Source of the DNA: Euglena gracilis
Taxonomy: Eukaryota > Euglenida > Euglenophyceae > Euglenales
Reading direction: 5' to 3'
DNA: 64,000 nt
NCBI GenBank assembly: GCA_039621445.1
Contig: CP154954.1
Location: 13,324,716 to 13,388,715 of the forward strand
Position numbers and translations under genes: made by a program. Below, one piece after another: positions 1 through 13,241 of the stretch. Below the pieces are notes generated by a model. It was not told where the DNA came from. It searched no databases and saw nothing but the letters and a program-made list of their open reading frames with translations. Each line of letters starts with the position of its first letter. Position 1 is the stretch's first letter.

Positions 1-186
1 CTTTGAACCTTTTTCTAAATAAACTTATTGCATTGTGTACCGCCGCTCTGCCGCCCTGGACGACTGGGTCAGGGGCATGCGCGGCTTCATGCGGGGGCTG
101 GCGCTGTTGCAAGCGGGCTCCGGGGTGTGGCAAGGCCAGGGCCGGGCGGGGATGCGAGGGGACAACTGGCGCGGAACACACGGCGC
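1..186 (-). CDS. Possible tail exon at the window edge (frame ambiguous)
   Basis: GC-rich block. One frame reads QSSRAAERRYTMQ and stops at TAA (25-27), which would make it the C-terminus. Another frame reads VVQGGRAAVHNAISLFRKRF and runs off the left edge with no stop. The second has the more natural protein composition, so I do not claim a gene end here. No poly(A) signal was identified. Confidence 0.35.
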
Positions 187-909
187 GTGTGGTGGCCACG
201 GGGACAACTCCATTCGTCGGCGTCCGCCACCCACAAAAAAACAAACACGTTGGCAGCACTGCCTGCGGCAATGTGGGAACTGACCCAACCCCCCCCCCCC
301 GGGAAAGTTGGGCGGCCTGTTGTGGTTGGGGTCAGGAAACACAAAATTACCTTTGAAAACGGCAATTTTTCAGGCCGCCGGCAAACACCCCAAAAACCAA
401 CCCCTCGCTTGCCTGCGGACAGAACACAACCCCCGCGGGTGCGCCCTGGGGTCAAAAGTGCCCCCCCCCCCCCGCTGCTTGCCCAAAACACGGGACAGGG
501 GTTTGGGCCATCTTCAAAAAAATATATTTAAAGAAGAAAAGATAATAATAAGAAATAAATATAAATAAGAAAAAATAAATAAATAAATAAACAAGTAATA
601 AAAATATAAAAATAAGAAAAAGAAAAAATATTATAAAAAAGAAGCCTGGCCAGCGCACCAGCCGGTGGGTATGATGCAAAATTAATCTGGACAATTAAAT
701 AAATTGGAAAAAATGCAACTTGCCTACCTACCCCTCTTTTAAGGACCAGCACAATTATGTCTTAAGTCACTGGCACTGAATCACTCCGCCGCCTTTTCCC
801 CGGGGTGGGGGGCGACCCTCCCCGGGGGGTTGAACGCACCTCGACGTCCACACCAACACCCCGCTCTCATTTCAACCCAGCTGGGGCAAGACCGCACTCT
901 GGGCTCTGC

Positions 910-1116
910 CCCCAGCCCTGGGTGGGGCTCCCCCGGCGGTCGCTCACGGCCCCGCCGCTCCACCTCCTTCTCCTTCTCCTTCTCTCGCACCCGCGTTGAC
1001 ATGACGATCTCGCTGCGCTCCCGCTCCAACTCCTCCTCCCTCTCTGCCCGCGCGTCCACCGACGTGGGGGACAGCGTCAGCATCGGGACGACCGCTGGGC
1101 CCAGCCCCGACTGGGG
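910..1116 (-). CDS. Tail exon with a highly charged helix
   Basis: Begins after TTGACACAG. It reads GLGPAVVPMLTLSPTSVDAR, then AEREEELERERSEIVMSTRV and REKEKEKEVERRGRER, a Glu/Arg/Lys helix of about 45 residues, possibly a single alpha helix or short coiled coil. The 3' border was not resolved; the frame stays open to about 781. Confidence 0.5.
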
Positions 1117-3631
<2,515 letters not shown>

Positions 3632-3838
3632 CGGCCAGTGACACACACGGGGCCGGCCCAGGGCTTGGCCACGGTCCCGCAACTTCGACGGGGAGAAGAG
3701 GTTCCGCGCTGTCGCCGCGCGGCGGCTCGGGGACAACATGCGGGGGGACGGGGCCAGGCTGCCCGTTTGGGTGGAAGCTCGATCAGCAGAAAGATTTGTG
3801 CGGCAGCGTTGGCACAGTGGGGGAAATGCAACATGACC
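3632..3838 (-). CDS. Tail exon, basic Ser-rich
   Basis: 207 nt between TTTTCGAG and CTGGCCG/GTGACA. It reads HVAFPPLCQRCRTNLSADRA, STQTGSLAPSPRMLSPSRRA and NLFSPSKLRDRGQALGRPRV. Clustered S-P and R-x-x-S motifs would suit phosphorylation in a cytosolic tail (inference). Other frames of the block are interrupted or strongly biased. Confidence 0.5.
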
Positions 3839-4135
3839 CTCGAAAATGCGAGGAAAGAAGCAGACAAAAAAACCACAAAGTTTTTGACCTAAATTCAAAA
3901 CTCAAAAAAGCGAAATATAATATTAATGTATATTAAAATACATATATAACATAATTAATTATATGCTATTAAAAAAAATGAATAAACATGTCTGTATCTT
4001 CTCAGTGCGCGTTGAGATGTTCGCCACGTGTGGGAAAAAAAACAGAAATGGAAAGGGAAACAAAAGTGCTGTGATACACGTGGTTTAGAGGAAATCCAAA
4101 CAAAGCAAACACTGCGGTGCACGCGATGGCTCAAC

Positions 4136-4385
4136 TTTTGCATGCGCGGCGCGCGAACTGGCAGCCTGGGCATGAACTTGCGGTTCCGGTTCTTCGGGGA
4201 TGCCGGGGCACCCCCAAAAACACCGCTCCGCGCCGCTCGGAAGGTGGCAGGGGACGGTTGCTGGGGGGTAGGGGGCTGGGGGGGGGGGTCTGGAGCAAAG
4301 GCACCACAACAGTGGCTGCAACGTTTAGGGACGCTGGGAAGATAGGCAGCTTTCCGCAGGGGAGGAACAGAGGAAGGGTGCAACA
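4136..4385 (-). CDS. Tail exon, Pro/Arg-rich
   Basis: One frame reads YLPSVPKRCSHCCGAFAPDP, PQQPSPATFRAARSGVFGGA and SPKNRNRKFMPRLPVRAPRM, a basic, Pro-rich segment with a Cys-His-Cys-Cys cluster that is too short for a recognised zinc motif. GC content rises sharply against flanks. A GT follows at CAAAA/GTTGAG. The start is uncertain. Confidence 0.45.
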
Positions 4386-4624
4386 CATTGGAATGCAATC
4401 AACCTTCAGTCACAAGCCAGCGTCATGGCCAATTAAAATCACAAAAAAAGACTACCAGAAATGAATTTTGAACATTTATCCAAAATTTTGGTTGCTTTGT
4501 TGCCCGAAAAATCCTTCTTGGTTAAAAAAAACAATCCAACCATCGAAGGATCCCTCGGGAAAATGACCATTAGGCAATCAGCAACACAGTTGCGCAATAC
4601 CAAATCACCCCTTTAAATACCCAA

Positions 4625-5029
4625 CTAATCAAAAGAGAAAAGGGGAACTTCGATCACAGGATGGTTCAGACAGGCAGGGTCAAGCAATTTCGCTGTGGGA
4701 AAACGATGTCGAAGCTTTAGCAGGGCTTCACAGGAAAACAAGCGCAATATCTCAAACGACAAACTAAGGGGTGGGCAGCCGGGAGGTTTGTTGGCCGACT
4801 CCATCTTGCGGTCTGGGGAGTTGGAGACGCACCCCTGGACGCTGGCACCGCGAGAGGCTTGGCGCCGGAGAGATGGGGCGCGTGAGAGGCTCTGCAGCGA
4901 CGGAAACGACGGCTCCCGGCAAGGGAGGCCCGGCATTGAAGTTGTGGAGCTCACGGAGCCCGGCATTGAAGTTGTGGAGCTCACGGAGCCCGGCATTGAA
5001 GTTGTGGAGCTCGCGGAGCCCCCCCCCAC
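4625..5029 (-). CDS. Tail exon with three tandem decapeptide repeats (frame unresolved)
   Basis: A 30-bp unit is repeated three times at 4929-5018, so every frame repeats ten residues. One minus frame reads SVSSTTSMPG units followed by a Ser-rich stretch to 4625; another reads GLRELHNFNA units followed by GAVVSVAAEPLTRPISPAPS. The + strand also reads GIEVVELTEP units. Being between other minus-strand exons favours a minus reading, but I cannot choose the frame. Borders are not resolved. Confidence 0.4.
   Translation of the reverse strand: MGGGSASSTTSMPGSVSSTTSMPGSVSSTTSMPGLPCREPSFPSLQSLSRAPSLRRQASRGASVQGCVSNSPDRKMESANKPPGCPPLSLSFEILRLFSCEALLKLRHRFPTAKLLDPACLNHPVIEVPLFSFD
4929..5018. repeat. 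30-bp tandem repeat, three copies
   Basis: The unit begins CCCGGCATTGAAGTTGTGGA and ends GCTCACGGAG. Copies 1 and 2 are identical; copy 3 differs by A to G near its end (GCTCGCGGAG). Length is a multiple of three, so copy-number change would not shift frame. It lies within a probable exon. Confidence 0.95.
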
Positions 5030-5407
5030 CTCAAGTGAAGAACTGGCGTGACCAGGAACCTGTCATGATTAAGAATCTGACAGGACCCACAAGGCAACTG
5101 TCAGGTGCCTGGTACTTACAGTTTCTTGGAGAGGGGAAAATAGCAGGGGTAAACCAACACCAACCCCGCTGCTTGTCAAAGCACCACCCTCCTTCTGTTT
5201 AAAAGCCATCTTCCAGGAACCACTTATTCTCGGGCATTGAGTTGGAAAAAAAAACACTGTCTCTCTCGATGCTCACATCACGCAGGCACCCCCCAGGCAG
5301 TCGCCAATCACCACAAAACAAATTGGCCAAAAGGGGGGCGGCGGACAACTTCAACCGATTTCCGGCCCGCAGAGGGCGGGGTGAGAAACGCCTCAGCGGA
5401 CAGGCAG

Positions 5408-5626
5408 GGGGTCTGGAGGCAAGCCGGAACCGCCGGACGCCGTCGGGCGCGGCCAGTGCGCCGGAAGAGTCCTCCAGGGAGGGCCGCTGTGGGCCGTGGG
5501 GGCCCCGCAGCATGACCCCCGAGTCGAGCAGCGGGGCGCCGCTGCCCCAGTCCCCCGCGGAGGTCGGCAGCAGCCCCGCGATGGTGGGCGCGGCCGGCGC
5601 CGCGCGGGTCGCGCGAACAAACGCCC
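5408..5626 (-). CDS. Tail exon, Pro/Ala/Ser-rich
   Basis: GC-rich block entered after GAACAG. The best frame reads AAPAAPTIAGLLPTSAGDWG, PLLDSGVMLRGPHGPQRPSL and EDSSGALAAPDGVRRFRLAS. The neighbouring sequence is much lower in GC, which delimits the coding block. The 3' end is approximate; no clear donor was found. Confidence 0.55.
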
Positions 5627-5942
5627 CTGTTCTGCATCCAAGGCATGGTGGTTTCCAAAAAGTCACAAATTCCAGGAAGTGTCGAAAACGAGGCAAAAGT
5701 AAAGAACGTATCTGGCACTTTATGAAGTGCATGGCCATATCCTATCCTGATCCATATCCAGATATCCGACGATACGTTGATTACCCCAGAACCCCACAGA
5801 TAGCCCGAGATATAGCCAAAAAAATGCCCCAGAAAAATGTGTTCTGTGTGTTCCATGTTCAAGGAATGTGCTGCTGATGGGGGGATGTCCACGACACAAC
5901 ATGTCAACAAGCCCCTGTCGTGTAACTTCGGTGCTGTGGTCC

Positions 5943-6230
5943 ACATACCTCCCCCACCCCCCAGGAAACTGTCACCAGGCTGGCCAGTGCTGGGAAGCCT
6001 GAAAAATTCCGATCATGACAGGTTGCTGGTACCAAAGACCCTGACAGTTTCCTGGGCGGGACCCTGACAGTTGCTCGGGGAGGGCATTTCAAGGGGAAAT
6101 CAATGAAAAATGACCCTGACAGGTTGGCCAGTGCCGGGGACCCTGACAGTTTCGGGGGGCACCCTCACAGGTTCTCGGGCATGACAGATTCCCAAGGGGG
6201 GGAGGCATCCTGACAGTTCCCGGGGGGTAG
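5943..6230. repeat. CCCTGACAG dispersed repeat cluster
   Basis: Repeats of the form GGGACCCTGACAGTTTC and GACAGGTTGGCCAGTACC-like units at irregular 30-50 bp spacing. The same units occur at 5065-5125 and 14560-14805, so this is a dispersed family in the introns. No coding potential. The rest of 5627-9444 holds no exon I can support; 6840-7320 and 8250-9020 contain short recurring phrases such as GCGCGGTTTACCGC and GCGGATAACCGC. Confidence 0.8.
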
Positions 6231-9200
6231 GTATTTGGGCAAATCATCAAATTTCAGAGAAAGGGCTGAGTGAAATGGTTTCTGACGAAACAAAGTCAAA
6301 CAATTTTGTTACCACAAGGCAATACACAGGGGTTTGGCAGACCTTTTTCAGAAAATAACAATGTTGAGACCGGGGAGATTAATTTACCCCATGCTCGCTC
6401 TGTAAAAGCCCTAGCGGGTGATTTTGGGGGAATGCGCTTTTTTAAGACGCTGGGGCTGTACAGGAAGGCCTGGTGAGGGGGGGATCGACCCCCACACTAC
6501 GGCACCGTGCAAGGACTAATTTCTTGGCACCAGAAGGCACCGAAGGAAAATTTGATCTTCAATAGGCGCCCCAGGAAAAAATGGAAGGGTGTTTGGGGGG
6601 TCGGACCCCACCCCCGGTGGGATGGAGGCGGTGGTAGACCCTCCCCACCACAGGATTTCCGGGAACCTCGTTCCTCGTGACCCGAGAATCGAACCTTCAA
6701 TCTTCATACAATGGATCAACCTTCATCACTTCAGCCTTCCTTTTCATAGATCATTGATGCTGCCTCCCGACTACCTCCAAAGCGGCATGCATACTTCCCC
6801 CGTGACCCCCCCCCTCCGTGACCCGCACCACCCCCTGACTTAGGCGGCGCGAATTGCCCAACCGATTTTTGCGTTTTTTGACGTTTTTTGACGTTTTTTG
6901 GCTGTTTTGAAATCCCCCTAAAAGGGCACAAAATTTTAGGTTGAGAGGGGTGTGTTGCAGCTTTGGGCAAAATTTTTATGAAAGTGGTTTTGCGCGGTAT
7001 TCCGCTTAAACGATTTACGATGGTGTGTGAATTGTGTGATTTGGGTGTACTAGAAACGTTTGAAATGGGTTGAAAAACACGGACTTTGAATGGGTGTGAC
7101 ATGGGGCTGTGTCTCCATGGTTTATGATATTAACAGCATCTGAGAAACAAATGAACATTGCAAGCGTGCGCGGATAACCGTGCAAAACGAAACAAGAGGT
7201 GACAGACAACGGAGTTAAATTTTTAGGCGGTTATCCGCACAGAAGGAACTTGTACGCGGATTACTGCCTAAACGTGAAAACAAAGCATAGTACACGGATT
7301 ACCGCCCACAATAACACAAACCGTTGATGATTGGTAGAAGGTATGGGGGGGGGGCATACCAGCTGTGAGGTCAGAGAAGTCAGGCGGGAAACCACCTGAC
7401 CGGGTTAAGGGTGGGCAGAAAAAGCAAAGAATTAGTGGACGATGGGGTGGGGTGGGGTGGAGATGAAAACCACCCTGGAAACGAACTCTGCCGGTTTGCT
7501 GGCAAAGTTTTGCAACCCTACTTGTGACACCAGGCACAGGGGTGAACCTTTGCAGAGGACACCGACGACAGACTTTGTTGCCAGGTCGCCAGGCAGTTTG
7601 CAACTGAATGGTGTCTGGTGTGTTGTGGTGAGTTTGAGGGGTGGAGGTTTATGGAAACCAGGGAGAGGAGATTGCACCAGCAGGGTTTGACCGAACGAGG
7701 AGAGACGGGCAGCCTTTAAACCTGGGTACTCAGAGCAGGGGTGGTTTCCAAAAAGGACCGGACACACTTGTGTTGAGAGTCGTAACATGGATGGAAGCCA
7801 GATGCACCGGGTCAAACATCGACCCGGCGTTGGTTGAGAACGACCGCCTTCTGGTTTACCCCCCTCCCACACGGCTTCTGACTGTGGAGACCACCGTTGC
7901 CTCCTCCGGAGGCATGTTGCCGACCCCGAAGGAGGAAGATTCAGAAAAAAAGAGGTGGTTTGGGCATTATGTCTGAATTTCAGCAAAAACTGCGGCTTTT
8001 CAAAGGAAAAATGCTGTAAAACTCTTTCAAAACACAATTGAAAAGGCCTTGAATTTTTCAGAACTTGGAGGACTCCTTCCCAAAACCCTACAAAATTGTT
8101 CGATTGCTGCCACCAGCTGCTGAAACAGGCGTTTCTCCGTCCGTATCTTGAATCACTTCTTCGTCAGCCTTCCCCAAACCCTGATTTTGGACCAGAAACA
8201 CCGTTGGGTTCCGGAGGAGGGCCCTGGGAGGTGCTTTTGTTCCTCCTGAGAAATCAATCTCAGGTTTTTGGCTATTTTTCGGGACAATAACAAAATATCT
8301 TCTCTACCGCAGTTCACCTGGCAACTGACACGTGCGTTCCACTGCTGTCCCTGCGGCCACCCCTTCACCACTAGCCAGGGGGAACATTACCGCTTCCTCA
8401 TTGGAGAGGAGGTTGTCCACTTCCTGCTCAAATGCCAGGCGGGTTTCCGCCTGCTCGGGTACTTGCTGTCCCACCGCAGCAGCCACAGCTCCCTTTCAAC
8501 CTGTCCCACCCAACTATCAAAAACGATGTCGCCACACGTCACCACCGACACCGACAATACTGGGACACCGAAATATCACAAACACAACCCATCAGAACAG
8601 CAACAAGCTCCACGCGGGTTTCCGCCCAAACCTCATCTGTGCGGAAACCCGCGCAAAGCAAAAGCGAAGTACGCGGATAACCGCGCACTGCTACCATTCA
8701 CCAACGTCTCAAAATCACCTCCCTCTCCCCCAAACTTGTTCATTAACAACTTCCCGTGATGACCGACTTCTGGAGGTTTCAGCGCGTTCCCAATTCCTGC
8801 TCCCACGTGTCATCCACAAACACGAACTGTTCTCATTCTCCAACCCTTCTGCGCGGGTTTCCGCCTGAGGAATCATCACCGCTTTACGCGGTAAACCGCC
8901 TAACCTCATTTTTACCTTTATTCTCAGCCCAGTCCCCTCCGTAAAGCCAGCATCTCCTCATCACAAAAGTCAATTTTGCGCGGTTTACCGCCTAAAACAT
9001 CCTTTCCAGAAATTATAGCATCTTTTGGGCAGTGTTGTCCGATCACCTCCCCCATCGGGACTCACGAGATGTTCAAAAATGCGCGGGTTGCTTAAGCGGT
9101 TGCCTCTTCTTCACCTGCCACACCGTGTCACCCCCCCTCCAGAGGGGGGGTCCGGCAGCATCGCCAAACAACCGGGGCTTCAGTGGCCAGGTGCTCTCCC

Positions 9201-9444
9201 ACTGTTTTCTGTTCCAGGGGGGTGTTTTCCAAAACCCCCCCTAAAACAACCATAAACTTTCAAAATCGTCATTTTGTCGAAATGCTTAAAATGGACCCTA
9301 ATCGACCCAAAATTTTGTGCTGGTGCCACCCTCTCAAAATTCTGGGCACAAAACGGTGGGGTATGGTACACGGAAACCCGCGCACCCCAAACGCTGAAAA
9401 AAATCGCAAAAAATTTGGGCAATGCGCGCCGCCTAAGCCTGAGG

Positions 9445-9722
9445 GAGAGAGTGTTGCCAGGCAGGGCAGCGGGCTTGGCGGGCCGGCGGCGCGGGCCGGC
9501 CGGGGGTGGAGAGGCTGGTGGGGAGCGGGTCGAGCGGCGCGGATGCGTCCAACCGGCCGCCCTCCGCAGAGTCGGCGGGGCCGGCGTCGACGATGGCCGG
9601 CATGGAGGGCAGGGCGGACAGGAAGTCCTGGACGTTGGAGGCGCTCGTGTCGTCGCTGCCGGTGGTGTGGTCGTTGGCGTTGGGGGGGTGGATGACCGCG
9701 GGTTGGGAACGCGCGAGCACTT
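9445..9722 (-). CDS. Tail exon, long disordered segment
   Basis: 278 nt after AATTCAG. It reads SQPAVIHPPNANDHTTGSDD, TSASNVQDFLSALPSMPAIV and DAGPADSAEGGRLDASAPLD, then a Pro/Arg-rich end. The right-hand part has the acidic, Ser/Pro-rich look of a disordered cytosolic tail. The 3' border is placed where CCT-CAG-GCTTAGG begins (CAG at +4). Phase with the exon at 11172 does not match exactly, so one border is off or an exon is missing. Confidence 0.6.
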
Positions 9723-11171
9723 CTGAATTTTGGCCTTTTTTCGAGAAAAAAGTGAAAAAAGTGAGTTGAGGGGGGGGGGGGCGACCTTCGGGTCGAGACG
9801 GCGTTTTTTGAAGGAAATTTTCGGGGAGTCAAAATTTGTGTGGTCCAGGGGGGTGGAATGTCAAACCTGGAACACAGGAATGGGTGCGGGGCCGCTCCTG
9901 AGCGAAGGAAGCAACTGAATTTGGAGTTGAACCGTCCGTAATGGGACAGCAGCCCCGGCACCAAAGATGACAGTAACAGTGACGACAACGTCAAGCACCG
10001 GATGATTTTTTGAAATATGCCTTCACACAATGCGGTCTGTCAGGGCTGGCTTCGAACCATGGTGAGGGGTCATGGAGGAGCGCCTGCAGGCAGGCACTAC
10101 CCCCTCCGGGGGGGGGGGGGGCATCCGGTTGTGGCCCCTGATAGCCATTTTCTGCGCTAATGGCAGCCTCGGCACCAGAAGGACTGGGCTGTGTGCCCAA
10201 GCACTTTTGGCCAGTGCCCTACCCCCGGGGGGGTGCCAGCCAGGCTTTTGTTTAAGTTCGCACCCCCCCCCTGGGAGGAACAGTGGGCAGGCAAGGGGGT
10301 ATGGCACTTCGACCCCCCGTGGGAGGACCGTGGGGAGGGGGTTTGGGGGGGGAGTGCTAAAGCACACCCCCAGGGGAAGGCGCTGGGGGCCCGAAAATGG
10401 CATTTTTCCAGGGAAATTTGCCTGGATCGCAGGCACCGCGATTCAAAACAAACCACCCCGGGGGGGGGGTGGGGCAGGCACCCCATAGCACAAGGCACCC
10501 CCTTCCCCCACTGCCGGGTTGCAACCTCCCTCCCCAAGCCCAACAAACACTACAGTGACACCCGAGACAGACACGGGACATTGACTGATTTATTGGGCAT
10601 GGGCATTTCTTTTGCGGTAAAAGACGACGAACGACACGGCCCTTACCGCCCCTGTTCATTGGGCAAGGGGGACAGGGCGTTTGGGGTGGGGGGGGCTGCT
10701 GGTTGAAAAAAGGCTGCTGGCTGACCCCCCCCTCTAGGGGGACCCGGGGTCGAACCAGGTTTCAGAAAATCGAAACTGCAAAAATGTCCAAAAAACTGCC
10801 ACTTATGCAAAAAAATAACAATTCTTTGACCCCAAATTTGTCTTGGCCTGCCCATTTCTGACCCTTTTTGTCCATTTCCAGCCACATTGCACCACTGAAA
10901 GCAAAAAAAATTGGTACCGTCCAGCAACCCAAAGGGTGGCTGGAAATATAAATAATACTCGTTGATGGGGGGGAGGGGGTCTGGGCCGGAAAAAGGCTGC
11001 TGGCTGGCTGGACCCCCACCGGGGGGGTGGGGTCAAATTTTATTTTCCCCGGGGGGTTCAGTAGACATGGGGGGCAGGCAAACAAAAGCCTCTGGCTGGC
11101 CCAGCAAGGCTCCCCCCCTTACCGGGTGGGAACGGCCACGGCGTTATGTTTTAGTTCATTCCAGCCTTCAC
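9723..11171. repeat. Intron-like interval with C/G-run element copies
   Basis: No exon seen. 10030-10480 contains a degenerate relative of the repeat also present at 34755-35042, 43922-44230 and 49920-50110: a TGCCTGC...GCAGGCA inverted motif, C and G runs, then GAAAATGGCATTTTTCxGG, then AAAGCCTGG-like ends. The ends here are decayed and no target-site duplication was found. 10680-11060 carries two GGCTGCTGGCTG repeats. Confidence 0.6.
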
Positions 11172-11335
11172 CGGCACTTCGGAAACCGCAATTGTCCGAG
11201 CCCGCCGGCATGCGCCGGCCTTCGGAAGCGCTCGCGCGGCTCCAGGGGCTCCGTCCCGGCGGTCCCCTCCCCTCTCTCCAGGTCCTCCAGCCTCAGCTGC
11301 TCCGGCCTCTCTGGCCGGGGGGCCGGGTGGGTGTC
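11172..11335 (-). CDS. Tail exon, Arg/Glu/Pro-rich
   Basis: Starts after CTG-CACTG and reads DTHPAPRPERPEQLRLEDLE, GTAGTEPLEPRERFRRPAHA and GLGQLRFPKC, ending at CCG/GTGAAGG. An alternative start is the conventional CCCCCAG at 11352. A second frame of the same block is open (Gly/Ala/Arg-rich), so the frame is chosen on phase with the previous exon and better residue balance. Confidence 0.55.
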
Positions 11336-12463
11336 CAGTGCAGGGCATTGCCTGGGGGACACCAGGGGGAGGGTCAGCCGGGCGCTGGTAAAGGGTTCTT
11401 GACCCCCAAGACCAACATAAGGGCTGGGGGGGGGGGGTGCCGTCCAGGAGACAACTGGGTGGGGGGCCCACCTATACAGTGGCGCGGGAGTCCTCATGAC
11501 GGATTGTTAGCCTGGCGCGAAGCTTCGGGCCAATGGTTCTTGCCTGCCTGGATCGACCAAAAAAAAATCCATTGGCATTTTGAGTGAAAAAAATTCAAAA
11601 ATTCAAAAAAAAAAACCGCACAACGCGGAGGAAAATTTCGGCCTTTGGGGTAATTCCGAAGTTCAGCAGGTTGGAGGTACAGACCCTCGGACACCCTCCC
11701 TCCTTTACACCATATACCCTCCTCACCTCGAACCCTGCTGTGATGGGGTGTGGACCAGGGTTCCTCCACCCAGGGGGGGAGAGCATCCCCCACCTACACG
11801 GCACATCCGAGTTGATGGATTTTCATTTAAAAAATGCATAAAGTACACTGTATGCTTATGTTTTAAAATATACGTCAAGTATGAATGGGCAAGAGCATAA
11901 GCATCATTCGGTAGCACTAATTAGCCCTCGAACCTCTCCCCTTGCTCACACTTGACATCTGCAAACGGGATCCTGAGGACCTGATCAATTTTTTTTCTGA
12001 CAGCACGGTATAGAAATACTCTGACCATCATTGAGAATGGTGACCTACCTCCATGAGTGAGGGGGGTGTTGTGGCAGGTTCCGGGGGGGCACACTCGGCC
12101 AGGGGGGGGGGGGCTGCGTTTGGGGTTAGCAAAGCCATGGCACACTCGTCTGGCGCCAAATGCCCCTTGGGCCAAGAAATATCCATTTTTGTGTTGCCGG
12201 GATTGGAACCAGGCTTCTTTTTTTAGACCCCCAAGGGGGGAGGGAGGGGTCTCCACCCACCCAGCCAAGCGCCGGGCTGAAAGCCTTACCCGTAAAATGC
12301 AATTTGGGGTAAAATCCGGGTAAAATTTTGTCCAAAAAAAGGGGGTTCGATCAAAGGTGGGTTGGTGGGCAACGGGTTCGATCAAAAGGTGTCCTCGAGT
12401 GGGGGGGGGGGTCGTTAAATATAGGAGAGCATTGGACATATGGGGGAAAGAAATCCCCTGGTT

Positions 12464-12562
12464 TGGTGTCGCCGCCTTGTCTGCCATGTCGCGCCGGCGG
12501 GTGCCCAACGGGGGCAGCTCCGGGATCCACGACAGCTGGTGCAGGTCCTGAAGGGGGTGCAC
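12464..12562 (-). CDS. Tail exon
   Basis: 99 nt, 33 codons, after CGTCGCAG. It reads VHPLQDLHQLSWIPELPPLG then TRRRDMADKAATP. The following intron begins AAC-CAG (CAG at +4) and the next exon starts after CTG-CACTG, both phase 0. No family recognised; a short hydrophobic stretch between charged ends. Confidence 0.6.
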
Positions 12563-12786
12563 CTGCGACGGCAGGGCATTGAGGAGGGTTTCACTTGTGC
12601 CAAAGGTCTGTTGAAGACTGGTGCCATGGCAGTCCCCTCAGCAAGAATCCTTCCTTGCTTCACGGATGCAGGAGCTGGCCTGAACAGCCAATGCAAATTA
12701 ACTCTTTGGGGGGATCAGTGTGCTAGTGTGCTATGGGCTGCCTTGCTGTCGCCACCAAGCACCTCTGGTCAGCCATGCCCTTGGGC

Positions 12787-13241
12787 CCAGCATCGCCCAG
12801 CATCGCCCAGCATCGCCCAGCATCGCCCAGCATCGCCTTTGGAGCCCTTGAAGGTGTACCTATAATGCCTGCTGCTTTTGCTCTAGCCCACTTTTGGCTA
12901 CTTTTGGTCACCTTTGGTTGCTTTTTGCCCACTTTGACCACTTTTGACTGCTTTTTGACCACGTTTGCCCACGTTTGCTGCCTTTTGACCAATTTTGACT
13001 GCTTCTTGACCACTTTTGCTGCTTTTTTGCCCACTTTTGCCCATTTCCAGCCACCTTTGCAGCTTTTTGATCACTTTTGCTGCTTTTTGACCCATAATGG
13101 CCAAAATGGGTGTAAAACTGGAGCTGTGTGGGAAAATTATCCCAAAAATGGTTCAATTCTCCAAAATATACAAAAAAAATGCCAGCATCGCCCAGCATCG
13201 CCCAGCATCGCCCTGCATCGCCCAGCATCGCCCAGCATCAT
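12787..13241. repeat. Two CAGCATCGCC arrays flanking a degenerate 10-11 bp array
   Basis: (CAGCATCGCC)n runs at about 12787-12836 and again at 13181-13240. Between them, 12885-13095 is a degenerate tandem array of CCACTTTTGxC-like units with period near 10-11 bp. No ORF of note; the minus-strand LGDAGRCWAM translations are repeat artefacts. Confidence 0.85.

Noticed and set aside
3-356. Plus-strand ORFs at the left edge
   Set aside because: Opposite strand to the tail exons; they are shadows of the GC-rich minus-strand block.
4695-5051. Plus-strand frame with GIEVVELTEP repeats
   Set aside because: Arises from the 30-bp minisatellite, which is open in several frames; a minus-strand reading fits the gene better.
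12787-13241. CRISPR-like array
   Set aside because: The units are contiguous 10-bp tandem repeats with no unique spacers, in a eukaryotic intron context.
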